64,000 nt of DNA from Megalonaias nervosa. Taxonomy: Eukaryota; Mollusca; Bivalvia; Unionida; Unionidae. The notes beneath the pieces are model-generated. The model had not been told where the DNA came from and did no database searches. It saw nothing but the letters and a program-made list of their open reading frames with translations. Location of the stretch: contig JAECUM010001707.1 of the NCBI GenBank assembly GCA_016617855.1, forward strand, positions 1-64,000, read 5' to 3'. This document shows, piece after piece, positions 35,415-47,544 of this stretch; positions within the stretch are counted from its first letter, which is position 1; every line of letters begins with the position of its first letter. Position numbers and translations under genes: made by a program.

Positions 35415-35875
35415 TGCAAGGAGTTCTTACCTTGCTTATCATACCCGCTTAATTTATGCAGAAAGCTCGGTTCATTGTTGGGAAGTTTTAAGGTTTTGTG
35501 TGAAAGTTTGTGAAAATTACATAGCTTCAAAACCAGTGAAACTTTGGGATAATATCACCATAGGTCTAATGTTTTGACATGAAATGATAAGAGTTCCTGT
35601 CTTTCCTGACTCTGAGTTCATGTCTTTCCTGACTCCCCAGTTTATACAGAAAGCCTTTTTAGTCATTGTAAACAGTGTCAAAACATTTTTAAGTCACATA
35701 TCTTTAACATCAGTTGCTATATTGAAGTGAAACTTTGGGATAATATTAGTAAAAGTCTATATTTTATATACTGATATGCTAGAAGTTCCTGTCTTGCTTA
35801 TTTAAACAGAAGACTTGTTGCATGTTGGTCAAGAATGTTAAAGTTGTGTGTGAAATTTTATGAATGTCAGATTGA
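35415..35875. repeat. degenerate tandem repeat, 191-bp period, upstream of exon 5
   Basis: GTGAAACTTTGGGATAATAT starts at 35536 and 35727, 191 bp apart. The flanking AAGAGTTCCTGTCTT-like and TTTTAAGGTTTTGTGTGAAA-like parts repeat with the same period, giving about two and a half copies ending 65 bp before exon 5. Confidence 0.65.
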
Positions 35876-35938
35876 CAAGCACACAGATGAAGGTGAGACA
35901 CAGCATTCTGCAAAACAGTTTTTTCTTATTGTTTTTAG

Positions 35939-36118
35939 TTTGATATTGGTGAAGATATCATACTTGGTGTCAACCTTGAGAATTTCCCACACTGTCGTGA
36001 ACTGATGATCCCAGCTGGTACAACTAAATACCGAGTTAAGTTGCGGCTTTATGACCTGAAAAATAGATTGCTTGAGCTGACGGTGCACATCTTGGCCAGA
36101 CCTAATGGACCTGTCAGG
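35939..36118 (+). CDS. VPS13D: VPS13D-like exon 5
   Basis: The acceptor TTTTTAG ends at 35938 and the donor GTGAGT begins at 36119. The 180-bp exon is in phase 0 at both ends and encodes 60 residues. They include GVNLENFPHCRELMIPAGTT, then KYRVKLRLYDLKNRLLELTV and ARPNGPVR. LENFP-C-E--IP-GT and RLYD--R-L-LT-RI are conserved VPS13D features. The following exon, expected to continue the domain, is not found in the remaining 27.9 kb, so the next intron is at least that long and contains the Polinton. Confidence 0.88.
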
Positions 36119-36366
36119 GTGAGTATCAGGAACAGTGCCACTTTCTTACATGATCAGTCTGCTTCCTCCTGGTTAGCTGACCTGACCATAGGGCCACTTG
36201 AGTTTATGGTGTAGCCCTGCATCAGTTGCATGTTGACTGTTGTCAGTTATCAGTTGTCCATCAAACAATATGCTTGTTATGACTCTGGACCCCATATTTG
36301 TGATGGACCAATCAGAGTGAGTATTATGAACAAAAGTACATCTTAAATGATCAGATTGCTTCCTTC
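36104..36366. repeat. duplicated exon end and splice donor, 198-bp offset
   Basis: The last 15 bases of exon 5 with the donor and about 50 intron bases (36104-36168) recur in diverged form at 36302-36366, including GATGGACC-ATCAGA and a second GTGAGT at 36317. The copy lacks the rest of the exon and an adjacent acceptor, so it is probably not spliced as an exon. Confidence 0.6.
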
Positions 36367-36710
36367 TTCCTTTTTCTTTTGCATTTTGGTGATGTTATCT
36401 GTTCTGCAACATCATAATTGCATGAGATGTACTTCAGTCTTTGAATATAGGTGGTCTTTGTGTACAAAATTTTGTTGTGGATTTTTTTGTACATAATTTA
36501 TATATTTAGTGATTTGTCGTGTCTAAGAAACAATCACTGATGATTTGTTATGAACCATCAGTCTGAAGCTCTTTCTTCATGTTCCAGCAAACATTGGCAC
36601 ACAGGAAACCAGATATGATTCCATTGATTTAGTCCCTTGAAACTGATGGACTGTTCCCACAAGGAAAAGTTAAGATTAATAGAAGTGTTTACTTTTTCAA
36701 TTTTAGTGTA

Positions 36711-39355
36711 CCGTATATACTTGTGTATAAGCCAAATAATTTAGGAAAAATTAAAGGCCTGGAAGAAGAGGGATCAGTTTATCTGCAGGCCAGTGTCTAA
36801 ACTTGACAGTTTTTAAGTCATTTTGTTGACTACTGTGATGGCTGTAAATCTTGGGACATGAAAAAATGATTTTTTCTGTGTCCTAAGACATATGCATGTA
36901 AAAAAAGTTATTTTCAGTGACCCGACACTTATTAGACTGTTATAAAGTATTATGATTGATTTTGTTATTATTTTGCATGCGCATGTTTTCTGATTTCTCC
37001 AACATGAAATTAAATAAAGATAAATACAGACTTCATAATTCGTGGGCCAGGTGAGTTTACCTGGGAGACCAGGCTGAACTATAATGTGCAGTACTTGACA
37101 CAGTGCAGAGCGTGTATAGCATCACTTAAATCCTTATTTCATATATTATAGATCAACTAAGATCAACATCAATCTGTTTTAGTTTTGTGTTTTGGCTGAA
37201 CAACAACATAACTTTCCACACATTGGAAAGTTTAATGTTTCGGCGTCTCCTCTGTTGATAGTTAGTGGATTTGTCTTTAGTTTTCAGACAGCAATACAGG
37301 CCAGTTAATTATAAAGGTCCTGAAACTGGTTTGTGTTGAGAGGGAATTTTGACCGGCAACTATACCAGTACATTTATGTGCAATTGCCTTTCATTCCATA
37401 ATATTAGCATGATTACTATAGTTTTGTAAAACATGGTGTAAGGCATACCTGTCAACTTTTAAAAAACCAAGTAAGGAGACTGAATTAAAAAAAACAGAGA
37501 TTGGGACCTAAAATCAGGAGGATTTTCATGGCATTTTTAAAGCCTTGTTTTCACTAAATATTGATTGATCTTCTGGGTCTAATATGCATGAATTCGCAAA
37601 GGACGCACCATTTCTCCCTGTGATGCACCTTATTTTCACCCAGGACGTGCCCTATTGAATTTTTCATAGTCTGGTCAGCTGTGGCCAAACTGCAAAATTG
37701 CTAAAGGTTAGTCTTGAATAAACAAGCAAGAAAGCCAGTGTAACTAATTGAAAGTTAATCCTTGTCGATGCAACTATTTTGTGAAAACAACTGGACCTGT
37801 GTCATAATTAAAAAAAAACATATTCTGCACTACTGTGTGTTATGCAAGCACTGGCAATTGATTGGCAAACAAAGGATTCTCAATTTTGTTGAACTTTAGG
37901 TACCTAAATAGGCAGCCTCACAGTACTGTACATGTGGCAACTATTTTCCTCTCCTTGTATATCTGACCTTGTTCCTTTAAGGCATTTAGTATTCTTTACT
38001 AAAAAAACATACATATTCTGAATTAGTTTTTTGAGGACACATATGCTGTGTGTTATGTATTTTCATTCCTTCATTTTAATTTAACGATGATAATTAACAT
38101 TCGTATATATGGTATAAAAATGCCAGGTGTTCACTCATGTAAGTTTCTTTGGTGGGAATGGCACTATAGTGTATGGACTTATAGCATTCATAGTGATCAT
38201 TCTTGGGATTGAAATTAATTGTCAACAATTTTATTATTGTGGTTTATTTTTTGTTCTGGTTTATTTTCTGATTTTTGCATTGTTGTAGAGGTAAAAAAAC
38301 AAAAATCATAAATGTACATGAATAATGTTTAAACTTAACATTCTATTTAATGAGGCAGTGAATTCTTTCAAGTAATTATTTCATCACAACAATATTCACA
38401 GGTGATACAACAGAACATTGCTTCCATGGAATGCATGCGATATATCTATTTATGTAGGACTTTTCTTTTTAGGAGAAATGAAAATCGAAGACGTAATATA
38501 ATAATCGTGAGTTCTCTGCAAAACTTGGGAGATATTATGAAATGGGAGGTAGGCGTGGAGCGACCCCAAAAATTAAGAGGTTTTTTTTTTTTTCTCCTTG
38601 CGTGAGATTTGACAGGTATGTTGTAAGGTCGCTTACATCAAAGCAAACTACAACTCAGCTTTTACGGTATTAATATAATTTTTGAAGCATTATTTCTGAA
38701 ACTTCATTATTGTATTTTGGAGATATCATTAAAGTTCAGTTCAGCAGAATGTACTTTATTCAGCGCTTGTTCAAACCTACAATGTACATGCGGTGGCGCC
38801 ATTATATAAATACATTCAGTATCCTAATTACGAGCTTTGAATCAAACCTTATTGTTGTTCATTGTGATGTCATACTTGGATTACATTTTAATGAGCTAGG
38901 TATTTACAGTTTCAGAGCAAAGTAAAAACGTAATTACTGGTGCACTGATATAAAATGTCCAATGCAATAATGCATAAACAAACAATAATTGATTCAGAAG
39001 GGAGAGGTAGTGTTACAGCAACTCATGATTGCTTAATTCTTGTCATTATACACAAATCTAAATTAGGCAGAAACAATAAGGAAACAGAAAATTAAATAAA
39101 TTACTTTTCAAACAAGTTTATACCATTTCTTTTTAATAATCATACATGCCAACCCCAAGATAAGTATGCATGTAATTTTTGTTAATATAAGTTTGCCTAA
39201 ATAAATGCATTTAGAACTTACTGCATATATCTTTTGATGTCTCAGCATTGTGGGTTGGCTTATATGTGGGTCATGCACTTTTTAGTGTTTATACCTGTTC
39301 AGTGGGGGGGGGGCCCAGCTTATATGTAAATGGGATTATACGCGAGTATATACAG
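36711..39355. mobile_element. pogo/Tigger-like element without transposase
   Basis: TA dinucleotides (36709-36710 and 39356-39357) flank terminal repeats that read C(C/T)GTATATACT on both sides and continue (T/C)G(T/C)GTATAA. No transposase motif is found inside. The interior is interrupted by a hAT-like insertion. A G run is at 39303-39312. Confidence 0.65.
37444..38620. mobile_element. hAT-like non-autonomous element nested in the pogo-like element
   Basis: Short terminal inverted repeats CATACCTGTCAA are flanked by GTGTAAGG (37436-37443) and TTGTAAGG (38621-38628), an 8-bp duplication with one mismatch. Both ends also share AAGGAGA a little inside. Eight-base duplications are typical of hAT transposons. 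No transposase is visible in the 1.2 kb. Confidence 0.5.
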
Positions 39356-39539
39356 TAATTTTGTTGGTTAAAGAAAATGGAGACACTTTTTTGTATAGAT
39401 TTCATAGTCTTTTTTGTAGCTAAATATTAGTTAGCCAAACTGGTTTCTTATCACTGAAGTACTTGATTTTCAGTTCCACTAGTCATAGAACCAGAGAAGG
39501 TTATAGGATAGTCTTTTGTCTGTTGACCGTCTGTCTGTT

Positions 39540-40962
39540 AGCAAAAGTTTGTTATTGCTACTGCTCCTAAACTACTTGAGGATTGCTATGAAACTATACA
39601 CACACATTCATCCCATGATCTAGTTGGTCCAAAATGAAAATGGTGCTGCTGGACATCAATACAGCCACCACAGTGGGTTTTCACTGAAAGACTTTTAATG
39701 ATGTCTAGTTGGTCCTAAATGAAAATGGTGCCAATCTGATGCCTTGAAAATCTTGTCACTACTCCTACTCATGAATGGATGGTCATATTAGCATGGGGTT
39801 TTCACTATGAGATTTCTTATGATGTTGTCAAGCTGGTCCAAAATGAAAATAATGCCAAACTGACATCTACTATGGCCAGCACAGCAGCCCTCTTGAAAAT
39901 CTTGTTATGGCTACTTCTACCTGGATTGTCATGTCAACATGTGGTTTTCACAAAAAGACTTCTTATGATGTCATTTTGGTCTGAGATGATAATGGTGTTG
40001 ATCTGATACCTAATTGTGAAAATCTTGTTATTGCTATTTCTCCCAAAATGGATGGTCATATCAACAAGGGTTTTGTGCTGAAAGACTTTTTATGATGTCT
40101 TGTTGGTCCAAAATAAAAAATCATGCCTATATAAGGCCCAGTATGGCCAACACAGCAGCCATCTTGAAAAACTTGTTATAGCGACTCTTCATACATGGAT
40201 GGCTATATTAGCATGTGGTTTTCACTAAAAGACGTTTTATGATGTCAAGATGGTCTTAAATGAAAACAGTGCTGAACTGTCATCCATTATGGCAGCCACA
40301 TTGAAAATCTTATTATCATAACTTTATGTGAACTGAAAGTCATATTGACATGGGATTTTCACCAAGACTTCTTATGATGTCCAATTGGTCTAAAATTAAA
40401 ATGGTGCCGATCTGACATCCAATATGGCAACCAGAGTCGCCATCTTGAAAATCTTACTGTTGCTACTCCTGAATCGATGATTGTATCAGCATGTTGTTTC
40501 ACCAGATGACTTATGGTGTGTTGTTAGTCCTAAATGAAAATTACACTGATGTCTAATATATCTGCTATAGACCAGGATAAAAGTCATGTTATCACTACTG
40601 CTCCTGAATGAATGTTCATTTCAACATAAGGTTTTCACGAAAAGAGATCTTGTAATGTTTTGTTTGCTCTAAATTAAAATGGTGCTGATCTGACACCCAA
40701 AATGTGGCAATTTTTAAAATCTTGTTTTCACTGCTCAATTTAAATAGAAAGTTATTTTGACATGGTTTTCATCAAGAGAGAGTTCTTTTGTTGTCTGGTT
40801 GGTCCTTAGTGAAAACAACTAATCCTCAATATGGCCATCATAGTGGCTGTATTGAAAACATTGCTGCCTCTACTCCAGAAGTTAATGGCTAAATTAGCAT
40901 GGGGTTTTCACTACTAGACTTCTTATGATACCTATTAGCTTTTAAAATGAGAATGGTGCTAG
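39540..40962. repeat. 140-bp repeat array, second locus
   Basis: About ten degenerate units carry GCCATCTTGAAAATCTTGTT, ACTCCT, ATGGATGGTCATATCAGC, GGGTTTTCACCAAAAGACTT, CTTATGATGTC and TTGGTCCTAAATGAAAATGG. This is the same family as at 11060 and 17106. It ends at an insertion and resumes at 41895-42190. Confidence 0.8.
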
Positions 40963-41894
40963 TGTTATATATATGTAATTAAATTGCTTGTGTGTTAGTT
41001 TTAAAATTCTTTTTTATTTTATTTTTGTTTCATTACATTTTATTCTAATGATAATTTTCATTGGATTTGAATCTCTTTTCTGAAAATTGGCTTGACCCAA
41101 TTAGATTATAATGATTTATTCAGCACTATTTTTTTAGCTCACTCTTGTTCATAGATCTTGTAAACATCAAGATAAAATGATTGGCTATTACCAAGGTCAT
41201 TTTCTGATTGCGTGATGGTTCAAATTTGTAAACAACTTTTTTTATTGAGTTTTATAATAAGATTCGCTAAGTTTTTCCATGGCGGACGTGCCTATCAGTT
41301 GTGCGCTTCTATTACGATGTTCAAATTAGTGTCACGTACCCATCGCTTGAGCCACTATGTGATCTAAAATCGAGGCTTAAAACAGCCAATTGGTATTAAA
41401 TTTATCCAGTCGTATTTTAAACCTTGAGGGCTCAAGAGGTTTTTATTATTGTTGCCGGCTTGTTCTGAAGTTCATCTATTTTTGGGGATTTAATAATTCA
41501 TTCTCTAGAAAACTACACAAGTGCTTCATATTTATAAAAGTTTTGGGAGAAAGATATTCAGTGGAAATTGATTCTGGAATTCTAAACGGAAACATTATAA
41601 ACTGTGATTCAATCGAGGATCTGTTCCCTCCAATACAACGACCTCAACAGACGTCATCGCCTTCCATATTGGAATTTCATCGAGATTCGAACCTGGATTC
41701 AATTAGAACTGTTTAGTGATAGGACTTATATTTTTCAATTTTAGGATTAAATTTTGGATTATATTCACAAACCGTAAGTCCTATTTCCTATTTTTCCATT
41801 GTTTTCTAGGGAAATAAATCATTTTTGTTAAATTTACAAAGCTTGTTGGCTTCACTCTTTTCTTTGTTACTTTTGTACGAGCCTACATGTAACT
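40963..41894. mobile_element. solo-LTR-like insertion in the repeat array
   Basis: CTAG(T) is found on both sides (40959-40963 and 41895-41899). The insert starts TGTTATATATATG and ends CATGTAACT, a partial TGTTA...TAAC(A) symmetry seen in some Gypsy-type LTRs. A polyadenylation-like AATAAA lies near 41814. Orientation would be +. Without an internal region this remains a proposal. Confidence 0.4.
41390..41716 (+). other. 108-codon open frame of unknown meaning
   Basis: The frame ends in a hydrophilic stretch containing IQRPQQTSSPSILEFHRDSN. I do not recognise it. It lies entirely inside the solo-LTR-like insertion, so it may be a chance frame in an LTR. Codon use gives no clear answer. Confidence 0.2.
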
Positions 41895-42190
41895 CTAGTC
41901 ATACATCCAACATGTCTGCCATAATGACTGTCTTAAAAATCTTGCTGGCACTACTCCTCCTTAATGGATGAGCATTATAACTTGGGGTTTTCACCAAAAG
42001 AGTGCTACTTTATCCTAAATGAAAATGGTGCAAAGCTGACATCCAGTATGTGCTCCACAGTAGCTAATTTGATAATCATGTTATTGATAAAGATTATCAG
42101 AGATGGTTTCATCACTCAGAAGTTGAAATGAAGAAATGGTCTTATCTTAAATTCCTGGAAATTTGTTTTGCCCAGTAGAGCATCAGTCCT
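41895..42190. repeat. 140-bp repeat array, resumption after the insertion
   Basis: About two units continue the array, with CCATAATGACTGTCTTAAAA and GGGGTTTTCACCAAAAGAG landmarks. Confidence 0.65.
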
Positions 42191-42499
42191 TACTATATAA
42201 TCTGTGTAGAGTGTCATTTGAAACATGTTTAAAATGTTTTTTGTCACTGGTCTGAAGAGAGATTCGTGACTGTCACAGCGAATCAGCTGACCTCATTAAA
42301 TATGTATTAAGGTTTTCATGCTTTGGATGAACCATTATGAAACTAAGACAATTCATTCTGTGACATCCTTGCTTAATTGGACCTTGGCATCAAGCTCACA
42401 AATTTTACAACAAAGCTTTGATCATGGGCTTCACGTGCAGGCCTTGGCCTTGTCCTAGTATGACCAAAACCAATGGTAAGCTCACCCAGTCATAGGTCT

Positions 42500-45340
42500 A
42501 AGCTATCTCAGATTGATTCTTATTGACATACAGAGGGGAGATTTTGCTCTCAGCCTGTATCTCCAGAATGCATACCTTCATATTCCCATTCATAGTGTTT
42601 CACAGAAATTCACACACAGGGACATGTACAAGGCAAACCCATTTGTCTGAGTTTCAGTCCCTGGATTGTCATGAAAATCTTGGACAGAATCTTGTCACTC
42701 TTCAGAACCACCTCCACATCCATGATATCAAATTGCATGGACAACATTTTACAAAAGCATCAGTTGAGCAGAGCAGTCTTTTTGTTCCAAGACCTGAAAT
42801 CCCATGTTTCACTCTTGCTTTGCCTTGGATTCTTTGTCAACAAGGAAAAATTCAATCTCTTTCTATACCAGTGTTCGAATTACCTGGGCATTGAGTTCAT
42901 AACCCCTTTGGATGTAGTCTTCTTCAGTACAGTTTTTTTTAAAGATACTCTCAGTGGTGTTTTTCGTCTGCTTGGACAGTTGAATTTCAGCTGTGGAATT
43001 CTTTTTTGGCACTTGGGTGTTTTCATTGTGACCATGATCTTCTCATTTTGAGCTACCTGTTCATGAAACAATTGCAGATGATCCTTCTATCCCAGAGCAA
43101 CCAAAACATTGACCTTTGGTGAAAGTTATTAATGTTTTGGAATATGTGTGGTCTTTTCTTAGGAAATGTAATGACCTCTGTTATGGACCACTGGAAGTGC
43201 CAGTATGACTAACTGGGGTGCCCAACCCCATTCCCTCCTTTCAGAAGTGAGCAGCATTTGCCCCAATTAGCAGCACTCCATGCACATCAGTTTCTTGGAG
43301 CGAAGGCCATAGTCAGTGCCTTGTAGTCATAACTGGAGATCTGGATTGGTTTTCTCATTCCCTCCAACAACTTTAATATCATCAATTACATGAGATGGCA
43401 AGTAGGAACCAAGTCCCCAGACCTCTGGTTTGGGATTTTCACAGGAGGTGTCAATGTTGACACATTCAAGTTCAGCACATCTCATGCATGTTTAGAGTCC
43501 TAACAGGCTCGCTGTCTCAAAAGAATCAGCCAGTCCACATTGAATAGTCCATTTACTCCTTAGTTTTCAGTCAAACCTGCCTAGTGGGGGTCTTATGCAA
43601 CTGTTAGTGGTGAGGTGTAATGCCAAGTTCTCATCTTTAATCTTTCCAGTCTCAGAGCTGAAAGCCTGGGCAGGTGACACCCTTTCCTTGAACTGGATGA
43701 ATCTTTACTTCATCTTTCCTTAATACCTCTGATTCCCTAAGTCTTGCAGACAGTGAGGAAATTCAAGAGCAAGCTAATCCTGGTCCCTTTCCTTAAATGG
43801 GAGAAATCGTGTATCAACAATCTCCAGAAACAAGCAGCAGAGATTCCCAGGAAAATTTGGCATTTTCTTCACCTGTTAAAACTACTGTGTTCATAGGTTT
43901 TCCAAAGATGCTGAACCTGAACACCAGGCTTCTGTCAAATAAATCCTCAGAAAGAAACATTTCTGTTTAAAAAGATATAATGGAAAGAATTGTTACAGCA
44001 AGAAAGCAGAGCACTTTAAAAGTATATGAAAGGAAATGGAAATTTCTAACAGCAGATACACATCACTTGATTAAATGCTTCAGTACCAAAAATAGCTAAC
44101 TTTCTACAGTATTTTTTCAAGGACAAGAAGTTAACTCCAGTCAAAAGTAAAAAGCTATTATGTAATGATTTCAGACACATTTCATCATCATGGAAGAAAC
44201 AGTGACGTCTCAGACCTTGTTGCCAGTTTTGACTTCCTAAAGTATTTTGTGCAATTTTTCATTTTTGCATTTTTAGAACTTTTAAATTGGCACCATATGG
44301 CCATTATTGTGCTGAGGCGCCATTTCAGTACATAGAGTTTTCACCCTTTATAATGCACCTTGTTATAATATGATTCCAGATATAACGTAGTACTGCTATG
44401 GACCCCATGACCAAAATCATATCAATGTATAGCAATAGGGACTGAAAGAAAAGGTGGAAATTAGTCTCAGAACTTCATTTCATTTTTAAAACACCATTAT
44501 TTAAGAATGTTTGATAGTGCCTGCTATATCATGGTTTGGTAGATTATGCTATTCTCAGTATATTGCAGTTCAGTACATAAAATGGGCAGCGGCAGTGGAC
44601 CCTGACTGTTGCAGTATAAGAGCTGCATGCACATACATATATCAACACATATGTATACATATATAAATACATGTGCTAATGCATAGATACATGCATACAT
44701 ACATGGACTTGTATCAACTGAAGTTAATAGCTGTCTGTCCCAAATGGAACCTACTTTGGGTTCCAGTATGGTTGAAAAAGGCACCCTTTGATCCAATGTC
44801 TGAATCATCTTTCATACAAGACCTGTTTCCTAGTCATTCTAGCTCAAACAGGCTAAACTACCAGAACTATCCACAGTTCTCCCACATGGTTTGGCTATTC
44901 TCATATAGCCTATGCTTTCATGACCAAGAACAGGCTTTTGCTGATTGTAAGTCAGTCCTTTGTCTTGAAACCACTGTATTCTTTGCACCTTTCTTTACAA
45001 GGATATAAGCAAGATCTCATCGCGGCATTGAATTGGTACATAAAATAGACCGAGCCAAGCAGAAGAGGAAATCTTGTTTGTTCTCACAACTCTGAACAGG
45101 AAGGGATGATATTTTGATTCAGGCTTTGTTGATCCATTGGATTATCTTCTCAGCCTACAAGACCATGACTGCTCATGGGAAAAAGGTTAAAGACAACATT
45201 ATCCAGCTTTTACCTCATAGACATTTCATCACAAAGGCCTCAATTGTTGGACCCATAACATCATCGCATTAGGCTACCAGCCCAGGTCACTTGGCAAATT
45301 TGTAATGACATGGGTAACTAACTTTACTGGATTTGTGGGA
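42500..45340 (+). pseudogene. DIRS-like retrotransposon: reverse transcriptase, RNase H, tyrosine recombinase
   Basis: The reverse transcriptase start reads QRGDFALSLYLQNAYLHIPI (about 42532), equivalent to the DIRS motif with DLQDAYLH-PIH. LGFFVNKEKFNLFLYQ and YLGIEF (about 42827-42900) follow in another frame. An RNase H-like SASMTNWGAQ with a later MHISFLE is at about 43195-43300. The recombinase entry AALNWYIK-TEPSRRG (about 45028) parallels that of the element at 0.6-2.4 kb, and a possible helix with GFVGATFVF is at about 45330. Stops and frameshifts are dense. The catalytic aspartate pair of the reverse transcriptase is not readable. A CATACAT-type microsatellite lies at 44630-44706. 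Confidence 0.6.
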
Positions 45341-45363
45341 GCAACATTTGTATTTAATACCAT

Positions 45364-45800
45364 GTCCAATAATAATAATAATAATGATTATAATAATAAT
45401 AAATACTTTATTTTATGAGTGTAACTCAGTATAATATACTATTCTCCCCTGAGGACCTCGGGATGAACCAACTATTGTAAATACAAGAAGGAAAAAAATT
45501 TTAAATATAGTACAGCATAAGTGTAAGTATAAAAGCACAAAGTGTATATGAAATACATTAAGAGATTAAATGGAGTGAATGTATTTCAATATTTACAATG
45601 AAATCTGCCTTTCTAGATAGTAATCATGTTTTTGTTATGAACACATTTAGACTTGTTTCTAATCTAATTGCTTTGGGGAGTTCATTGCATAGAATAGCAC
45701 TGGAGTAAGCAAAGGATTTTCTTTTAAGTATTTGTTTTTGGAAATAGTGTTTTGCAATGATCATTAATTTTGTGAATGGTCTCAATTTAGGTCCTTGATA
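45364..45800 (-). mobile_element. CR1/L2/jockey-type LINE 3' end
   Basis: On the minus strand KSFAYSSAILCNELPKAIRL then ETSLNVF (about 45720-45615) matches the extreme C-terminus of these reverse transcriptases (F-Y-AP-WN-LP-IR-SL--FK). A short 3' UTR and an AAT-repeat tail (45368-45400) follow. Its 3' UTR sequence with TACTATTCTCCCCTGAGGAC on the + strand recurs at 62880-62995. The 5' side is truncated. Confidence 0.65.
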
Positions 45801-46549
45801 CTGTTTTTCTGATGTAAAGGGGCACTACTGCACAATATAAAAAATTTAAAGTTACAGGAAATTCAAAAAGAGTGTTGTCCTTTGGAAAAACACAACATTT
45901 TGCCCCATAAAGTACATGTCAGACATTTGGACCAGCGTATATAATCTAAGTCAAACTTCCACATTTGAGAATGGCTGTGTTTGGACTTTGAGATCTGTAA
46001 ATAGTGCGCAGGAATAATGTTTACATGTTCGAACAACTGTGGCTGTTACCATAGAAGCTCATGATTCCATGTAAACATTAAGATTATTGAAGATGCACAT
46101 CCCAGAAGAAGAAATCTGTTTTGTGGTAAATCTGCCTTTACATACAAGATCAAGAAGAAAGAAGAAGTAGAAATAAGGACAAAAGATACAGTGGAGCTAG
46201 ATGCTTCCAACCGAAATTGAAAAGTAATGTATTAAAGTAAGTTGATATTAGAGAACTTGGGGTGTCTGAAAACCATTATGTAAATGCTGGATTATTATTT
46301 CTCTAGAATCTATATGGTACTATAATTTACTGTCAATGCTTTCAGCAAATTTAAATCACAGTGATATTTTACATTTTTGATGAAGTAATGGATATGCATT
46401 CAACACAATGAATAAAGTTATTGTTACTGGAAATTAACGTGGAGAGTGAAGATTTAAATATATACTTTCATCCTTTTGACCTTTAATTGAGTGCATGACT
46501 GCTGTGCATGCTATCTACATAACCATAAACTGTTTCTTTGAAGGGGTGA

Positions 46550-46743
46550 AGTAGTATATGTAGTTGAGGTTTTAAATCCAAAGAGGGTTTTAGGCTAGAA
46601 ACCCTCACCCCCTTAAAAATAAATATATTATGACATTTTTTCACCACCTCAGAGACTCCCTCTCCCTCAAAAAACCACCCTCCTCCACATTTTTATCTCA
46701 GAAAATGATGATTAATTTGAAACCCAAAGGGGATTCTAGACCA
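46550..46743 (+). repeat. Polinton left terminal inverted repeat
   Basis: It begins AGTAGTATATGTAGTTGAGG and is matched in inverse orientation at 62553-62746 with very few differences. It contains blocks of AACCCTCACCCCC and CCACCCTCCTCC. The match stops at TCTAGACCA. Confidence 0.93.
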
Positions 46744-46783
46744 ATAGATTTTTTCATATTAAACAAATGAAATATTATATATA

Positions 46784-47080
46784 ATGTATCATTATAATCC
46801 AATCCGACATGTTGAGTTTGATCTGACAAACAAATTTTGTAAGAGATTTAATTCAATCAAATTAGCCTCAAGCTATACTGGTATAAAACCTAAAATAATA
46901 AGCGATTGTATTAAAAAAGTTGGTTACCATATATCACCAAAATATGGGTCAGTATGGTTATTCGCGATTGAAAATGACGAACGAATAAGAGGTTGGGCAG
47001 ATGATTTGATGACATTTATTGACAATATGGTTGATACTTTATTTGATAACGATATTTCTAAACTAAAAGACAAAAAATAA
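46784..47080 (+). CDS. NUMOD1-like DNA-binding domain protein
   Basis: The 98-residue frame begins 40 bp after the left terminal repeat. Residues about 10-65 (FDLTNKFCKRFNSIKLASSY, TGIKPKIISDCI, SVWLFAIENDE) match the NUMOD1 pattern: hydrophobic strand, F-SI--A--YTGI, I--C, then an aromatic strand. NUMOD1 modules usually sit at the C-terminus of HNH or GIY-YIG homing endonucleases and bind DNA. Here no nuclease part is attached. The stop codon coincides with the TA target of a MITE at 47080, so the gene may have been longer. It may be a piece of a second nuclease gene or a stand-alone regulator. Confidence 0.55.
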   Translation: MYHYNPIRHVEFDLTNKFCKRFNSIKLASSYTGIKPKIISDCIKKVGYHISPKYGSVWLFAIENDERIRGWADDLMTFIDNMVDTLFDNDISKLKDKK

Positions 47081-47474
47081 ACAGCAGGATGACGTTCGGT
47101 CTACCATTCCACAAGGTCTGTCAGATAAGCCTAATGAGGTCCTAAGAGTCTCTTTCAGACATAACCCCCCGCCAATTTCTAAATATGTGAGATGAAACTT
47201 TAGAAACTCAGAGGGCAGTCTATTTTATGTAGGCCTTTTTTTTTGTTGCCAACGGGACTCTTCATTTTTTGTTAAGACATTACCCCCAGCGAATTCCTAA
47301 ATATCCGAAACGAAAATTTAGGAACTCAGATAGCTGTCTATTTCAGGGCCTTTATTGTGGCCAGGCACCTAATGAGGTTTGTTTTAGTCTAGCGATGTTT
47401 CTTCGGAATGGCCCTTGTGTGGGGTACCCCTTTAGTGAGGTCACAAGGTCACGAGCTCACATCATCCTGCTGTT
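47080..47474. mobile_element. MITE inside the Polinton
   Basis: Inverted repeats AACAGCAGGATGA (47080-47092 and 47462-47474) are flanked by TA, giving a 395-bp element. The inside holds two related blocks with ATTTCTAAATAT-like and GGAACTCAGA-like words and no coding frame. Confidence 0.65.
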
Positions 47475-47544
47475 TATCTTTTGGACGGCACAGACGGCAC
47501 AAACACACAACATAAACTTATTCTAACGGGGGGCCTTATCTACG

